Shown in pieces: positions 1 to 6,627 of a stretch of DNA of 11,520 bases. The notes beneath the pieces were generated by a model. It ran no database searches, was not told where the DNA came from, and was given only the letters and a program-made list of their open reading frames with translations. Within the stretch, counting starts at the first letter, position 1; every line of letters begins with the position of its first letter. The stretch comes from Bacillota bacterium (GTDB taxonomy: Bacteria; Bacillota_E; JAJZYS01; JAILZS01): assembly GCA_021817625.1 (NCBI GenBank), contig JAKASY010000014.1:1-11520 (forward strand), written 5' to 3'. Position numbers and translations under genes: made by a program.

Positions 1-51
1 CGATCGGAGTCGGCCACCAAGACACAATAAGTAGGGCTATGCGAACACGGT

Positions 52-69
52 ACCACACGATGTTGTGGT
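52..69. repeat. 6-bp inverted repeat, possible operator
   Basis: ACCACA (52-57) and TGTGGT (64-69) are perfect inverted arms separated by six bases. The size suits a dimeric repressor site, but no adjacent gene start is visible and a 6-bp arm can arise by chance. Confidence 0.25.
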
Positions 70-233
70 CGCCAAGCCCCCGGGACCCGCCGCTGACCAC
101 GCGCGATCTCCCCGCCCGGGCCGGGCTGCTCGACGGATGTGGGGGAGGCGGGCGCGGCACAGCAACAACTGGAATCCAACGGAGCGGGTACCTTAGTCCT
201 CCACCACCCCTTAGGCACCGGCCACCAGCGCAA

Positions 234-267
234 CTGTGCACGGAGGCGGGCTATTCCCCTGTGCACG
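234..267. repeat. Direct repeat CTGTGCACG x2, 25 bp apart
   Basis: The nine bases CTGTGCACG occur at 234-242 and again at 259-267, 25 bp from start to start. Each copy contains the palindrome GTGCAC. Two palindromic sites on nearly the same helix face could bind a regulator, but no gene start lies next to them inside the window, so any role is guesswork. Confidence 0.3.
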
Positions 268-324
268 TCCTGTTCGCTTCATCGACCGTAAGCACTGCCA
301 TCTCAGCTATCGAGAACGGTGACA

Positions 325-349
325 CGCCCCCCGGCGAAGCCGTGGGGCG
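325..349 (-). terminator. Hairpin downstream of DinB-family gene
   Basis: On the plus strand CGCCCC-C-CGGC (325-335) pairs with GCCG-T-GGGGCG (339-349) around a GAA loop, giving ten G-C pairs with one mismatch. It lies 22 bases past the stop of the minus-strand DinB gene, where a terminator would be expected. There is no T-run after it in the direction of transcription, so it would be a non-canonical terminator or a 3'-end stabilising hairpin. Confidence 0.4.
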
Positions 350-371
350 GCGCCCTCGCGCGAACGCTTGC

Positions 372-887
372 TCAGGCCAGCGGCTCGTCCGCCGACGGCC
401 CGTACGTGCTGGGCACGGGGATGTCGCACAGACGCAGGTACACGCCCAGCTGGGCGCGGTGGTGGATCATGTGGCTGAAGAAGAAGGTGCGCAGTGCGAG
501 CGCTCTCGGCCCCGGACCGAACAGCACGTGGTCGCCGACGGTGAACGTCCAGTCGGCGTCGAGGTCGGCGTCGGAGGCAGACTCGAGGAGCGAGCGCACC
601 TCGTGGAAAAGGGACTGGGCCGTCGGCACCAGGTCCGCCGCGGTGGCCGGACCGGGCGGGCCCGAGCGTCGCTGGGCCAGGTCGAAGGCAGTGGTCGTGA
701 GGATGCTCGCGGCGATCCGCGGCAGGGTGGCGACGTGCACCGCGAGCCGTCCCATCGGGGTGGACTTCTCGTGCGGCGCCCACGCCCAGCGCTCGTCGGG
801 CACGCGCTCGAGCGTGCGCAGCGTGCGCGACTCCTCCCCCTCCAGCTCCTCCAGCATCGCCTCTCGCACGCTGAGCGGCTTCGCCAT
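372..887 (-). CDS. DinB-family (four-helix-bundle) metal-binding protein
   Basis: A 171-residue cytoplasmic protein of the DinB/YfiT-like superfamily, four-helix bundles that usually bind a divalent metal through three histidines. Members include bacillithiol- and mycothiol-dependent transferases and many damage-inducible proteins of unknown activity. The expected histidines are present: H51 (GRLAVHVATLP) and the C-terminal pair in SHMIHHRAQLG (H139, H143). The length is normal for the family. I chose the ATG at 887 because AGGAGG lies 8 bases upstream; an ATG 18 codons earlier has no such site and adds an unconserved charged tail. It is divergent from the MFS transporter across about 125 bp, and a hairpin follows its stop. 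The specific reaction cannot be assigned; thiol transferase is one possibility. Confidence 0.9.
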   Translation of the reverse strand: MAKPLSVREAMLEELEGEESRTLRTLERVPDERWAWAPHEKSTPMGRLAVHVATLPRIAASILTTTAFDLAQRRSGPPGPATAADLVPTAQSLFHEVRSLLESASDADLDADWTFTVGDHVLFGPGPRALALRTFFFSHMIHHRAQLGVYLRLCDIPVPSTYGPSADEPLA

Positions 888-892
888 GCTCA

Positions 893-902
893 CTTCCTCC
901 TT
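893..902 (-). promoter_or_regulatory. Ribosome binding site of DinB gene
   Basis: Read on the minus strand this is AAGGAGGAAG. Its AGGAGG core sits 8 bases before the ATG at 887. It decides that start over the upstream ATG at 941. Confidence 0.8.
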
Positions 903-945
903 GGCAAAACGCGTCTTCCGTTCCGGATGCCCTTCACCCAAACGG

Positions 946-951
946 TATCAT
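946..951 (+). promoter_or_regulatory. Possible -10 element (TATCAT) for the MFS gene
   Basis: TATCAT differs from TATAAT at one base and lies 61 bp before the preferred GTG start of the transporter. No good -35 hexamer is visible 16-18 bp upstream. Short inverted arms CCGTT (918-922) and AACGG (941-945) flank the spacer and could be an operator. If this is the -10, transcription starts near 958 and the ATG at 950 cannot be used. Confidence 0.25.
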
Positions 952-995
952 GAACGACGTCGACGCCATAGCGCCTTGCGCCAAGCGCGGCGGAC

Positions 996-1003
996 AAGGA
1001 GGA
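996..1003 (+). promoter_or_regulatory. Ribosome binding site deciding the GTG start at 1013
   Basis: AAGGAGGA, with its AGGAGG core at 997-1002, lies 10 bases before the in-frame GTG at 1013. The ATG at 1006 is only three bases from the core and out of frame. The ATG at 950 is upstream of the site. Confidence 0.75.
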
Positions 1004-1012
1004 CCATGCCCG

Positions 1013-2482
1013 GTGCCCCACGCGAACAAGTGGATGATCCTCGCCGTCACCACGTTCGGCGCCTTCGTGGCCAACGTGGACGCCACGATCGTCGTCGTCG
1101 CGCTGCCCACGATGCTGCGGGGGCTGCATACGAACATCGTCACCCTGCTTTGGACGCTCACCGCGTACATGCTCGTGAGCACCGTCCTGCTCCTGCCGAT
1201 CGGGCGGCTGTCCGACCTCGTGGGCCGGCGGCGCCTGTTCCTCGCCGGCTTCGTGCTCTTCGCCGTCGGCTCCGCCCTGTGCGGCGCGGCCCCGAGCGGC
1301 GGCGCCCTGATCGCCTTCCGCTGCGTTCAAGGCGTCGGCGGCGCGCTCGTGAGCGCCCTCGGCACCCCGATCATCACGGAGGCATTTGCGCCGAGCGAGC
1401 TTGGCACGGCGATGGGCCTCAACTCCCTCGCCTGGGTGATGGGCGCCGTGGTCGGCCCCGTCGTGGGCGGCGTGCTCGTCGCGACCTTGGGCTGGCGCTC
1501 GGTGTTCTACGTGGTCGTGCCGTTCGCCCTGGTCGCCGCCGCGGTCGGCAGCCGCGTCCTGCCGCACGGCCGCCCCGCCGGCCAGACCCGCTCCATGGAT
1601 CTGCCCGGGGTCGCCGCCTTCACGGTCGCCCTCACCCTTCTGCTTCTCGTGGTGTCCGAGTCGGCGGCCTGGGGCATTGCCTCCGTCCGGAGCCTCGGGC
1701 TTCTCACGCTCGTCGCCGCCAGCGCCGTGTTCTTCGTCTCCTGGGAGCTTCGCGCCCGTGAGCCGCTCTTCGACCTGCGCCTGTTTGCGCGCCCCGTGTT
1801 CGCGGCCTCCCAGCTGGTCGTGGCCGCCACGAGCATCGGCTACTTCGGCATCACCTTCCTGCTCACGTTCTACCTCCAGGGCGGGCTCGGCCTGACGGCG
1901 CTCGCCACGGGCTTCCTGATGATCGCTATGGCGGCGCCCCAGGCCGTGACGAGCCCCCTGGGCGGTCGGCTCTCCGACCGCGTGGGCAGCCCCGTGCCCA
2001 TGGTCGTGGGGATCATCGGCGTCGGCACCGGCATTCTCCTGCTCGGCAATCTCCCGACCACGCTCGTGGTCTGGGCGATCGTCCTTCCCCTCGCGCTGAT
2101 CGCCGCCGCGATGGGCTTCTTCTGGCCGCCGCTCGTCTCACTCGTCATGAAGGCGGCGCCGCCGAGCCGCCTGGGTGCAGCCTCCGGCCTGTTCTTCACG
2201 TTCCGCAACATCGGCGTCTCGCTCTCCCTGACGCTCGCTCTCGCCTTGGCGGCCTCGAGCCTGCCGCCGGGCCTGGCCATGCAGATCTTCGTCGGCGTCG
2301 AGCACCACCCGACGGCCGCCCTCGACCACGCCCTCATCGTGGCCGTGCGTGGCGCCTTCCACTGGTTTGCCGCGGCACTCGCCCTGGCGCTCCTGTGCAT
2401 GGTGCCGATCCTTCTGGCCCGTCGCCAGGGCAGGGGCGAGGGCTCCGTGGACGTCGCCTCGGAGGGGGCGGCGGGGCCGTGA
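1013..2482 (+). CDS. MFS transporter, DHA2 (14-TM, EmrB/QacA-like) family
   Basis: A 489-residue inner-membrane transporter, of a length fitting the 14-helix DHA2 group of proton-driven exporters. Visible signatures, numbered from the GTG start: NVDATIVVVALP in TM1 (about 21-32, the DHA2 'LD.TIVNVALP' motif), motif A GRLSDLVGRRRLF (64-76) between TM2 and TM3, the antiporter motif C GAVVGPVVGG (144-153) in TM5, and a following WRSVFYVVVP. The start is taken as GTG 1013 for its ribosome binding site; the ATG at 950 would add 21 hydrophilic residues. Its stop overlaps the start of an L-2-hydroxyglutarate oxidase-like gene (GTGA), so the two are probably translated together. Motif C argues for export. 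DHA2 proteins are often called drug pumps, but the neighbour hints at an organic acid or a metabolite; the substrate is unknown. Confidence 0.9.
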   Translation: MPHANKWMILAVTTFGAFVANVDATIVVVALPTMLRGLHTNIVTLLWTLTAYMLVSTVLLLPIGRLSDLVGRRRLFLAGFVLFAVGSALCGAAPSGGALIAFRCVQGVGGALVSALGTPIITEAFAPSELGTAMGLNSLAWVMGAVVGPVVGGVLVATLGWRSVFYVVVPFALVAAAVGSRVLPHGRPAGQTRSMDLPGVAAFTVALTLLLLVVSESAAWGIASVRSLGLLTLVAASAVFFVSWELRAREPLFDLRLFARPVFAASQLVVAATSIGYFGITFLLTFYLQGGLGLTALATGFLMIAMAAPQAVTSPLGGRLSDRVGSPVPMVVGIIGVGTGILLLGNLPTTLVVWAIVLPLALIAAAMGFFWPPLVSLVMKAAPPSRLGAASGLFFTFRNIGVSLSLTLALALAASSLPPGLAMQIFVGVEHHPTAALDHALIVAVRGAFHWFAAALALALLCMVPILLARRQGRGEGSVDVASEGAAGP

Positions 2483-3696
2483 GCGCCGGCAAGGGCCCCG
2501 TGGACGTCTGCGTCGTCGGCGGCGGCATCGTCGGCCTGGCGGTGGCTCGCGCCCTCCTCCTGGCCCGGCCGCGGTTGCGCCTGGTGCTGCTGGAGAAGGA
2601 GGCGGAGGTTGCCCGACACCAGACCGGTCACAACAGCGGCGTCATCCACTCCGGCCTCTACTACCGGCCCGGCAGCCTGCGCGCCGCCCTGTGCGTGCGC
2701 GGCGCCGAGGCCATGCGCGCGTATTGCGATGCGCACGGCGTCGTCCACCAGGAGGTGGGCAAGGTCGTCGTGGCGGTCGAGCCGCGCGAGATCCCGCGCG
2801 TGGACGAGCTCGAGCGGCGCGGGCGCCTGAACGGCGTGCCCGGCCTGCGGCGCCTGGACGGCGCACAGACGCGCGCGGTCGAGCCCGAGGTGCGTGCGCT
2901 CGCCGCCCTACACTCGCCCATGACCGGCATCGTCGACTACGGCGCCGTGGCCCGCGCCATCGCCCAGGAGGTGGGCGAGCTCGGCGGCAGCGTGCGCACG
3001 TCCGCCGCCTTGATGGCGAGCGCCCGCGACGGGGCGGGCCTGCGCCTTCTCACCACCGCGGGCGAGGTGGAGAGCCGGTTCGCCGTGAACTGCGCGGGCC
3101 TGCACGCGGACCGGGTGGCCCGCCTCCTGGGGACGCGACCGTCCGTGCGCATCCTGCCGTTTCGTGGCGAGTACCGCATGCTCGCGCCCGAGGCGGCGGC
3201 ACGGGTGCGCGGCCTGATCTACCCGGTGCCCGATCCGGCCCTGCCGTTTCTCGGCGTTCACGTCACCCGCACCGTCCACGGCCACGTCGAGGCCGGCCCC
3301 AACGCCGTCTGGACGCTCGCGCGCGAGGGCTACAGACGCGGCGTGCCGCCGTGGCGAGACGCCTGGCAGGGCCTGTCGTACCCTGGCCTCTGGCGTCTAG
3401 GCCGTCGCCACGCGCGCCACGCCGTGTTCGAGTACCGACGCTCCCTGAGCCCGCGCCTGTTCGCGGCCTCCGTGGCCGCCCTCCTGCCCGGCGTGGCCGA
3501 AGGCGACCTGCGCCCCGGCCCGTCCGGCGTGCGCGCCCAGGCGGTGACGTCCGCCGGGGAGCTCGTGGACGACTTCGTGCTCGCCCCGGGCGAGCGCTCG
3601 TTGAGCGTCCTCAACGCGCCCTCGCCGGCGGCGACCGCCTCGCTCGCGATCGGCGAGCACGTGGCGAGCGAGGTCTTACGGGCCCTTGGCGCCTGA
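2479..3696 (+). CDS. lhgO: L-2-hydroxyglutarate oxidase-like FAD-dependent oxidoreductase
   Basis: A 405-residue flavoprotein of the DAO superfamily, closest by motif to LhgO/L2HGDH, which oxidises L-2-hydroxyglutarate to 2-oxoglutarate and usually passes electrons to the quinone pool at the membrane. Numbered from the GTG: the Rossmann FAD motif GGGIVG (14-19), an acidic E39 closing strand 2, the highly characteristic HQTGHNSGVIHSGLYY block (47-62), then FRGEYRML and GPNAVWTLAREGY in the substrate domain. The length is close to that of E. coli LhgO. I start at GTG 2479, which overlaps the transporter stop as GTGA and has GGAGGGGG at 2461-2468. An earlier in-frame start would add a Gly/Arg-rich tail encoded inside the transporter gene. 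Its 3' end overlaps the convergent gene by 21 bp. A related 2-hydroxyacid substrate is possible. Confidence 0.88.
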   Translation: MSAGKGPVDVCVVGGGIVGLAVARALLLARPRLRLVLLEKEAEVARHQTGHNSGVIHSGLYYRPGSLRAALCVRGAEAMRAYCDAHGVVHQEVGKVVVAVEPREIPRVDELERRGRLNGVPGLRRLDGAQTRAVEPEVRALAALHSPMTGIVDYGAVARAIAQEVGELGGSVRTSAALMASARDGAGLRLLTTAGEVESRFAVNCAGLHADRVARLLGTRPSVRILPFRGEYRMLAPEAAARVRGLIYPVPDPALPFLGVHVTRTVHGHVEAGPNAVWTLAREGYRRGVPPWRDAWQGLSYPGLWRLGRRHARHAVFEYRRSLSPRLFAASVAALLPGVAEGDLRPGPSGVRAQAVTSAGELVDDFVLAPGERSLSVLNAPSPAATASLAIGEHVASEVLRALGA

Positions 3697-5079
3697 GGCT
3701 GCCGGGGCGGGCGCAGACCAGAGGACGATGCGCCACGGGGCGTAGGCGCCAGGCGTCAGGGTGGTCGTCACCGTGGCGGACGCTGCGCCCGCCGCCACCT
3801 CGTAGGCGCTGCCGGGTGGTGGGGCTTGGCCCGGCAGCTGCCATGTGGCGAGGGGCTTGCCAGGGGCCTGGGTGCTCCCGGCCCATGGCGCGCTGCGGTT
3901 CCACGCGGGAACGGCGGCGGCGAACAGCACCCGGCCGGGCGGGGCCTGGAGATGGAGCACGAGCCGCGTGCCGTAGTCGCCGTAGTTGCCCGTGCGCAGG
4001 ACCGCTCCGTCGTGCCAGATCGCCAGCGCGGGCGCGTGGCCCGGCGCGTCGAGGGCGTCGACGCCCGGCTCCATCTCGCCCGGCAGCGGGTCGGCGGCGG
4101 CGGTGAAGGGGGCGCCGCCCGCGGTCGTCACCTCGCCGCTCAGGCAGACGCTCGGCGGGCAGAGGGCCCCTGCGTCGGCGCCGTGCGGGGCGGGCGCGTC
4201 GTTGTCGAGGTCGTAGGCCCAGGCGCCCGTCACCGGCGCGCGCAGGGTTGCGGAGCCGATCGCGTGGGGTACGGTGGCGCGCACCACGCCGGTACGGCCC
4301 GGCGGCAGCGGGCCCCCCACAGGGCTCTGCGGGCCAGGGCCGACGAAGAGCGAGAGCGCGTAGGGTACCTTGCCTCCGTCCGCGCCGGCGACCTCGATCG
4401 GCCACCACAGGCAGAACACCTGGCCCGGCCCGACGCGCCACACAGCCGTGGCCGCGCCGCCGGGCGCCACGGACTGGGGCGGGCCGAAGGCAGGGGGCGA
4501 GGGTGTGGCCAGGGCTCGGGCGACCGACTCGCCGACGCCCATCGTGCCCGGGAGCGCCGCGCGCGCGGCGGTGCCCTGGGGCGAGTACCGCACGACCATC
4601 GCCTGGCGGCCGAGCGACCGCAGGGTGAACCACAGCGAGAGCGGGCGAGCGGTGGCGTTTCGCAGGTAGGCGAACAGCCAGACGCTCTGGCCGAGGTCCG
4701 GCGAGCGGTCGGCGTACAGGAGGTGGGCCTCTGCGGCTCCCCCGGCCGCGCCGCGCAGGAGGGCGCCCGTGATCACCTCCGGGCTGTCCGCGACGACCAG
4801 GGTGGGGCCGCTCCAGGTCACGGCGGGCGCGCCGCTCCCCGTGTTGACGAGAAGCCACGGCCCAGCCGGCGGCCGAACCGCGGGCGGCGCCGTCGGCAGG
4901 CTCGCGCCGGCGCGCGCCGTGCCGGCCCACGCCGGTGCGCCGACCGCCGCGGCCGCGACCAGCGCCCCGAGCGATGCCCATACCGCGGCTCGGCCGATGC
5001 CCGCTCCCTCCCCCGCACGGTGCCGGACGGCGCTCGCCCCGAAAGGGACGGTCCCCGCGCCGACGAACTTCGACCGCAT
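3676..5079 (-). CDS. Secreted protein of unknown function (copper-amine-oxidase-like C-domain resemblance)
   Basis: A 467-residue protein I cannot assign to a function. It has a long basic n-region (1-30), a hydrophobic stretch (31-50) and a signal-peptidase site after APAWA (about 52), followed by a Pro/Ala linker. The exported part is rich in beta-strand pattern and aromatic residues, with blocks VVADSPEVI (95-103), LWFTLRSLGRQ and GNYGDYG (364-370), and three cysteines in the middle (one in QVFCLWW, two in ALCPPSVCLSG). The 'SPE' block, the LLY plus 'friendly-strand' pattern and the GNYG motif remind me of the uncharacterised domain attached to copper amine oxidase N-terminal-like domains in Bacillota; no catalytic residues are evident. 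ATG 5079 is the only start in frame near the signal peptide. It shares CATG with the divergent secreted beta-propeller gene. The 3' end overlaps lhgO by 21 bp. Confidence 0.75.
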   Translation of the reverse strand: MRSKFVGAGTVPFGASAVRHRAGEGAGIGRAAVWASLGALVAAAAVGAPAWAGTARAGASLPTAPPAVRPPAGPWLLVNTGSGAPAVTWSGPTLVVADSPEVITGALLRGAAGGAAEAHLLYADRSPDLGQSVWLFAYLRNATARPLSLWFTLRSLGRQAMVVRYSPQGTAARAALPGTMGVGESVARALATPSPPAFGPPQSVAPGGAATAVWRVGPGQVFCLWWPIEVAGADGGKVPYALSLFVGPGPQSPVGGPLPPGRTGVVRATVPHAIGSATLRAPVTGAWAYDLDNDAPAPHGADAGALCPPSVCLSGEVTTAGGAPFTAAADPLPGEMEPGVDALDAPGHAPALAIWHDGAVLRTGNYGDYGTRLVLHLQAPPGRVLFAAAVPAWNRSAPWAGSTQAPGKPLATWQLPGQAPPPGSAYEVAAGAASATVTTTLTPGAYAPWRIVLWSAPAPAASGAKGP

Positions 5080-5080
5080 G
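5077..5080. other. Overlapping divergent start codons (CATG)
   Basis: The plus-strand ATG at 5078-5080 and the minus-strand ATG at 5079-5077 share two bases inside the palindrome GCATGC (5076-5081). Both starts are fixed by signal peptides. The plus start has no Shine-Dalgarno sequence; the minus start has only a distant AAAGGCGAG. Each promoter must lie inside the other gene, or both mRNAs are leaderless. Confidence 0.7.
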
Positions 5081-6343
5081 CGTAGACTCGCCTTTGCGGC
5101 CCTGACCTCGCTGCTGCTCCTGACCGTCGCCGCCCTCGCGCCGGAACGCGCGCCGGCGGCCGCATCGGGCGCGCCCCTGCCCGCGCTCGCGCCGGGGCAC
5201 GCCTCCTGCCCGGCCGCGGCCGGACCGCTCGCGGTGCGGGGGGATCGCTCGGGCTACGGCGTCCAGAGCGCCGCCGCGCCGCCTGTCCTGCTTTCGCCTG
5301 GCCTCGTGGCCTACCTGCAGAGCGTTCGCCGCCCGGTACCCCACGTCGCTGCCCTAACGGTGGCCACCACCGCCGGCAGCGTCGTGTGGCGCAGCCCGCT
5401 GGCGCCGGGCGCGCTGCCCGGCGGCCTCGCGGCGCTCGGCGGCGGACTGGCGCTCGCCGTGCGCGACCGCGCCGGCGTCGAGGTCGAGGTGCTCGATGCC
5501 GCGCACGGGACCTTGCGCACGAGCGCACGCATCGCCTGGTCCAGCGGGGGATGGGCGCCCGCGCTCACGGCGGACGGCAGGGGCGGCCTCATCGCCTCCG
5601 GCCCGACCGCCAGCCTGCCCGCCGCGCTCTCCGGCCTGGGCACGGCCGCGCCGCCGCTCGTCGACCTCGGCCCGTCCCTCGGCGTGCGCTGGCGCGTGCC
5701 GGGCGTCGGCGATCTCGTGGCCGTCGGAGCGGGGGTGGCGGTCGCGGGCAGGCGTGCGGGCGCGGGCGGGCGGCTCGTGCGCCTCACCGGCGTGTCCGTG
5801 GCGACGGGCCGGGCGCTTTGGGCTCGCAAGCTCACGCTTCCGGCCGTACCCGTGACGGCCTCCTTTGGCGTGGACAGGGGCATTCTGGTGTGGGCCGCGA
5901 CGTGGCCGGGGGGCGGCCAGGCCATGGCGCTCGCCCTCGCCTCGGGCGCAGCGCTATGGCGCATGCCGACTGCGCAGGCGGACTGGATCGCGGCGGGTGG
6001 CGCCGCCGTGGCCGGACCGTCGCCCTGGCAGGCCCCGACAGCGCTGACGGCCCGGAACCTCCGCACGGGCGCCGTCCTGTGGCGGGGTCCAGCCGCGACG
6101 CCCGTGGTCTCGCTCAACGGTCGCATCCTCGCGCTCGCGCTCGACCGGGCCGCGCTCACCTGGCTGTGGCTCACACCACCCGCGTCGAAGGGCGGCGTGG
6201 CCGCCGCCGCCGCGCCGGCGGGAGCGGCCGCGAGCGCGCCGCTCCCGCCCGTGGCCGTCTACTGCGATGCCGGGCCCGGCGCAGGCGCCGTCTTGCTGGC
6301 GCCGTCGCGAGGCGGCGTCCTGTGGGCGGTCGGCGCGGGCTAG
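5078..6343 (+). CDS. Secreted PQQ-like/WD40-like beta-propeller protein
   Basis: A 421-residue exported protein. The N-terminus MRRLAFAALTSLLLLTVAAL with an Ala-rich cleavage region near 26-30 is a classic signal peptide, and no lipobox cysteine follows. The rest shows repeated PQQ-type blade signatures, 'TG..LW': TAGSVVWRSPL (98-108), TGRALWARKL (243-252), SGAALWRMP (289-297) and TGAVLWRGP (330-338), with a closing GVLWAVGAG at the C-terminus. This pattern is typical of PQQ-like propellers used as scaffolds or binding modules rather than true quinoprotein enzymes; no quinone-binding or catalytic residues were identified. An upstream extension of the frame (from 4769) lies antisense to the neighbour and lacks the signal peptide at its start. 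It is divergent from another secreted protein with which it may act at the cell surface. Confidence 0.8.
   Translation: MRRLAFAALTSLLLLTVAALAPERAPAAASGAPLPALAPGHASCPAAAGPLAVRGDRSGYGVQSAAAPPVLLSPGLVAYLQSVRRPVPHVAALTVATTAGSVVWRSPLAPGALPGGLAALGGGLALAVRDRAGVEVEVLDAAHGTLRTSARIAWSSGGWAPALTADGRGGLIASGPTASLPAALSGLGTAAPPLVDLGPSLGVRWRVPGVGDLVAVGAGVAVAGRRAGAGGRLVRLTGVSVATGRALWARKLTLPAVPVTASFGVDRGILVWAATWPGGGQAMALALASGAALWRMPTAQADWIAAGGAAVAGPSPWQAPTALTARNLRTGAVLWRGPAATPVVSLNGRILALALDRAALTWLWLTPPASKGGVAAAAAPAGAAASAPLPPVAVYCDAGPGAGAVLLAPSRGGVLWAVGAG
6340..6343. other. Shared stop codons (CTAG) of convergent genes
   Basis: TAG at 6341-6343 ends the propeller gene and the reverse complement of 6340-6342 is the TAG of the small minus-strand gene. 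There is no room for a terminator between them. Confidence 0.8.
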
Positions 6344-6588
6344 ATGTTGATGATGCTGGCCGCCTGCAGGATGGCCATGTGCAGGCGCCAGCCGCCGACC
6401 TCGGCCAGGACCAGCTCCCGCTTCAGCAGGTCGTCGAGGGCGCGCTGCCACTCGGGCTCGCTCTTCGGCAGGCCCGGCGCGCCGCCGCCGTCGGGCTTGA
6501 CGCTCTCCGACGCCTGGCGTGCCGTGAAGGGCTCCGTGCCGAAGTGCTCGTGCAGGTGACGAAGGAGGTCCTTGTCGTGCTCGTCCAT
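6340..6588 (-). CDS. Small winged-helix-like hypothetical protein (82 aa)
   Basis: An 82-residue, charged, soluble protein without signal peptide. The N-terminal part (KDLLRHLHEHFG, then EPFTARQASESVK) reads like helix-turn-helix, and EWQRALDDLLKRELVL followed by VGGWRLHM resembles the third helix plus wing of a winged-helix domain. This is pattern-level evidence only. The ATG at 6588 is well supported by GGAGGT eight bases upstream. It is divergent from the FGGY kinase cluster across about 150 bp, and a perfect 14-bp palindrome lies in that gap 26 bases from its start, an arrangement seen for local regulators. It may equally be an unrelated conserved small protein. Its stop overlaps that of the propeller gene. 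Confidence 0.7.
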   Translation of the reverse strand: MDEHDKDLLRHLHEHFGTEPFTARQASESVKPDGGGAPGLPKSEPEWQRALDDLLKRELVLAEVGGWRLHMAILQAASIINI

Positions 6589-6594
6589 GGCTTT

Positions 6595-6602
6595 CCACCT
6601 CC
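6595..6602 (-). promoter_or_regulatory. Ribosome binding site of 82-aa gene
   Basis: GGAGGTGG on the minus strand; the GGAGGT core is eight bases before the ATG at 6588. It supports translation of this short gene. Confidence 0.7.
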
Positions 6603-6613
6603 GGCGGAGGGGC

Positions 6614-6627
6614 GGCGCCCGGGCGCC
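6614..6627. promoter_or_regulatory. 14-bp perfect palindrome, possible operator
   Basis: GGCGCCC followed directly by GGGCGCC forms a perfect palindrome. It lies in the divergent gap between the winged-helix-like gene and the kinase gene. In DNA this GC-rich, chance palindromes are more common than usual, so operator function is only suggested. Confidence 0.3.

Larger units (their letters stand above)
1..371. other. Non-coding or degenerate region at left edge
   Basis: I see no convincing gene here. Open frames cross it on both strands, but their translations are rich in Arg, Pro and Gly, have no recognisable motif, and simply run on antisense to the DinB-family gene. The first 300 bases or so contain noticeably more A and T than the rest of the window (for example around 20-60 and 155-200), fitting an intergenic region or a decayed gene. 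It holds an inverted repeat (52-69), a 9-bp direct repeat (234-242 and 259-267) and a hairpin downstream of the DinB gene (325-349). No tRNA cloverleaf or known small RNA was recognised. Confidence 0.5.
888..1012. promoter_or_regulatory. Divergent intergenic region, DinB gene / MFS gene
   Basis: About 125 bp separate the DinB and transporter starts and must carry promoters for both directions. A TATCAT at 946-951 is the best -10 candidate on the plus strand. I found no convincing minus-strand promoter. The two ribosome sites lie at its ends. Confidence 0.45.

Noticed and set aside
319..1761. 480-codon plus-strand open frame antisense to the DinB gene and into the transporter
   Set aside because: Its second half is an Arg/Pro/His-rich shadow of the transporter in another frame and its first half is antisense to a clear DinB gene.
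2395..2478. 28-codon N-terminal extension of lhgO
   Set aside because: Gly/Arg-rich and encoded inside the transporter gene; the FAD motif normally begins about 10 residues from the start, as with GTG 2479.
2349..4106. 585-codon plus-strand open frame over lhgO
   Set aside because: Very Arg-rich composition, no domain; overlaps the well-supported LhgO frame.
4769..5077. 103-codon N-terminal extension of the propeller protein
   Set aside because: It is antisense to the neighbouring gene and would bury the signal peptide that begins at 5078.
3611..5344. 577-codon minus-strand open frame over the secreted-protein gene
   Set aside because: Arg/Gly-rich shadow in another frame of the 467-residue gene, which has a signal peptide and a sensible hydrophobic pattern.
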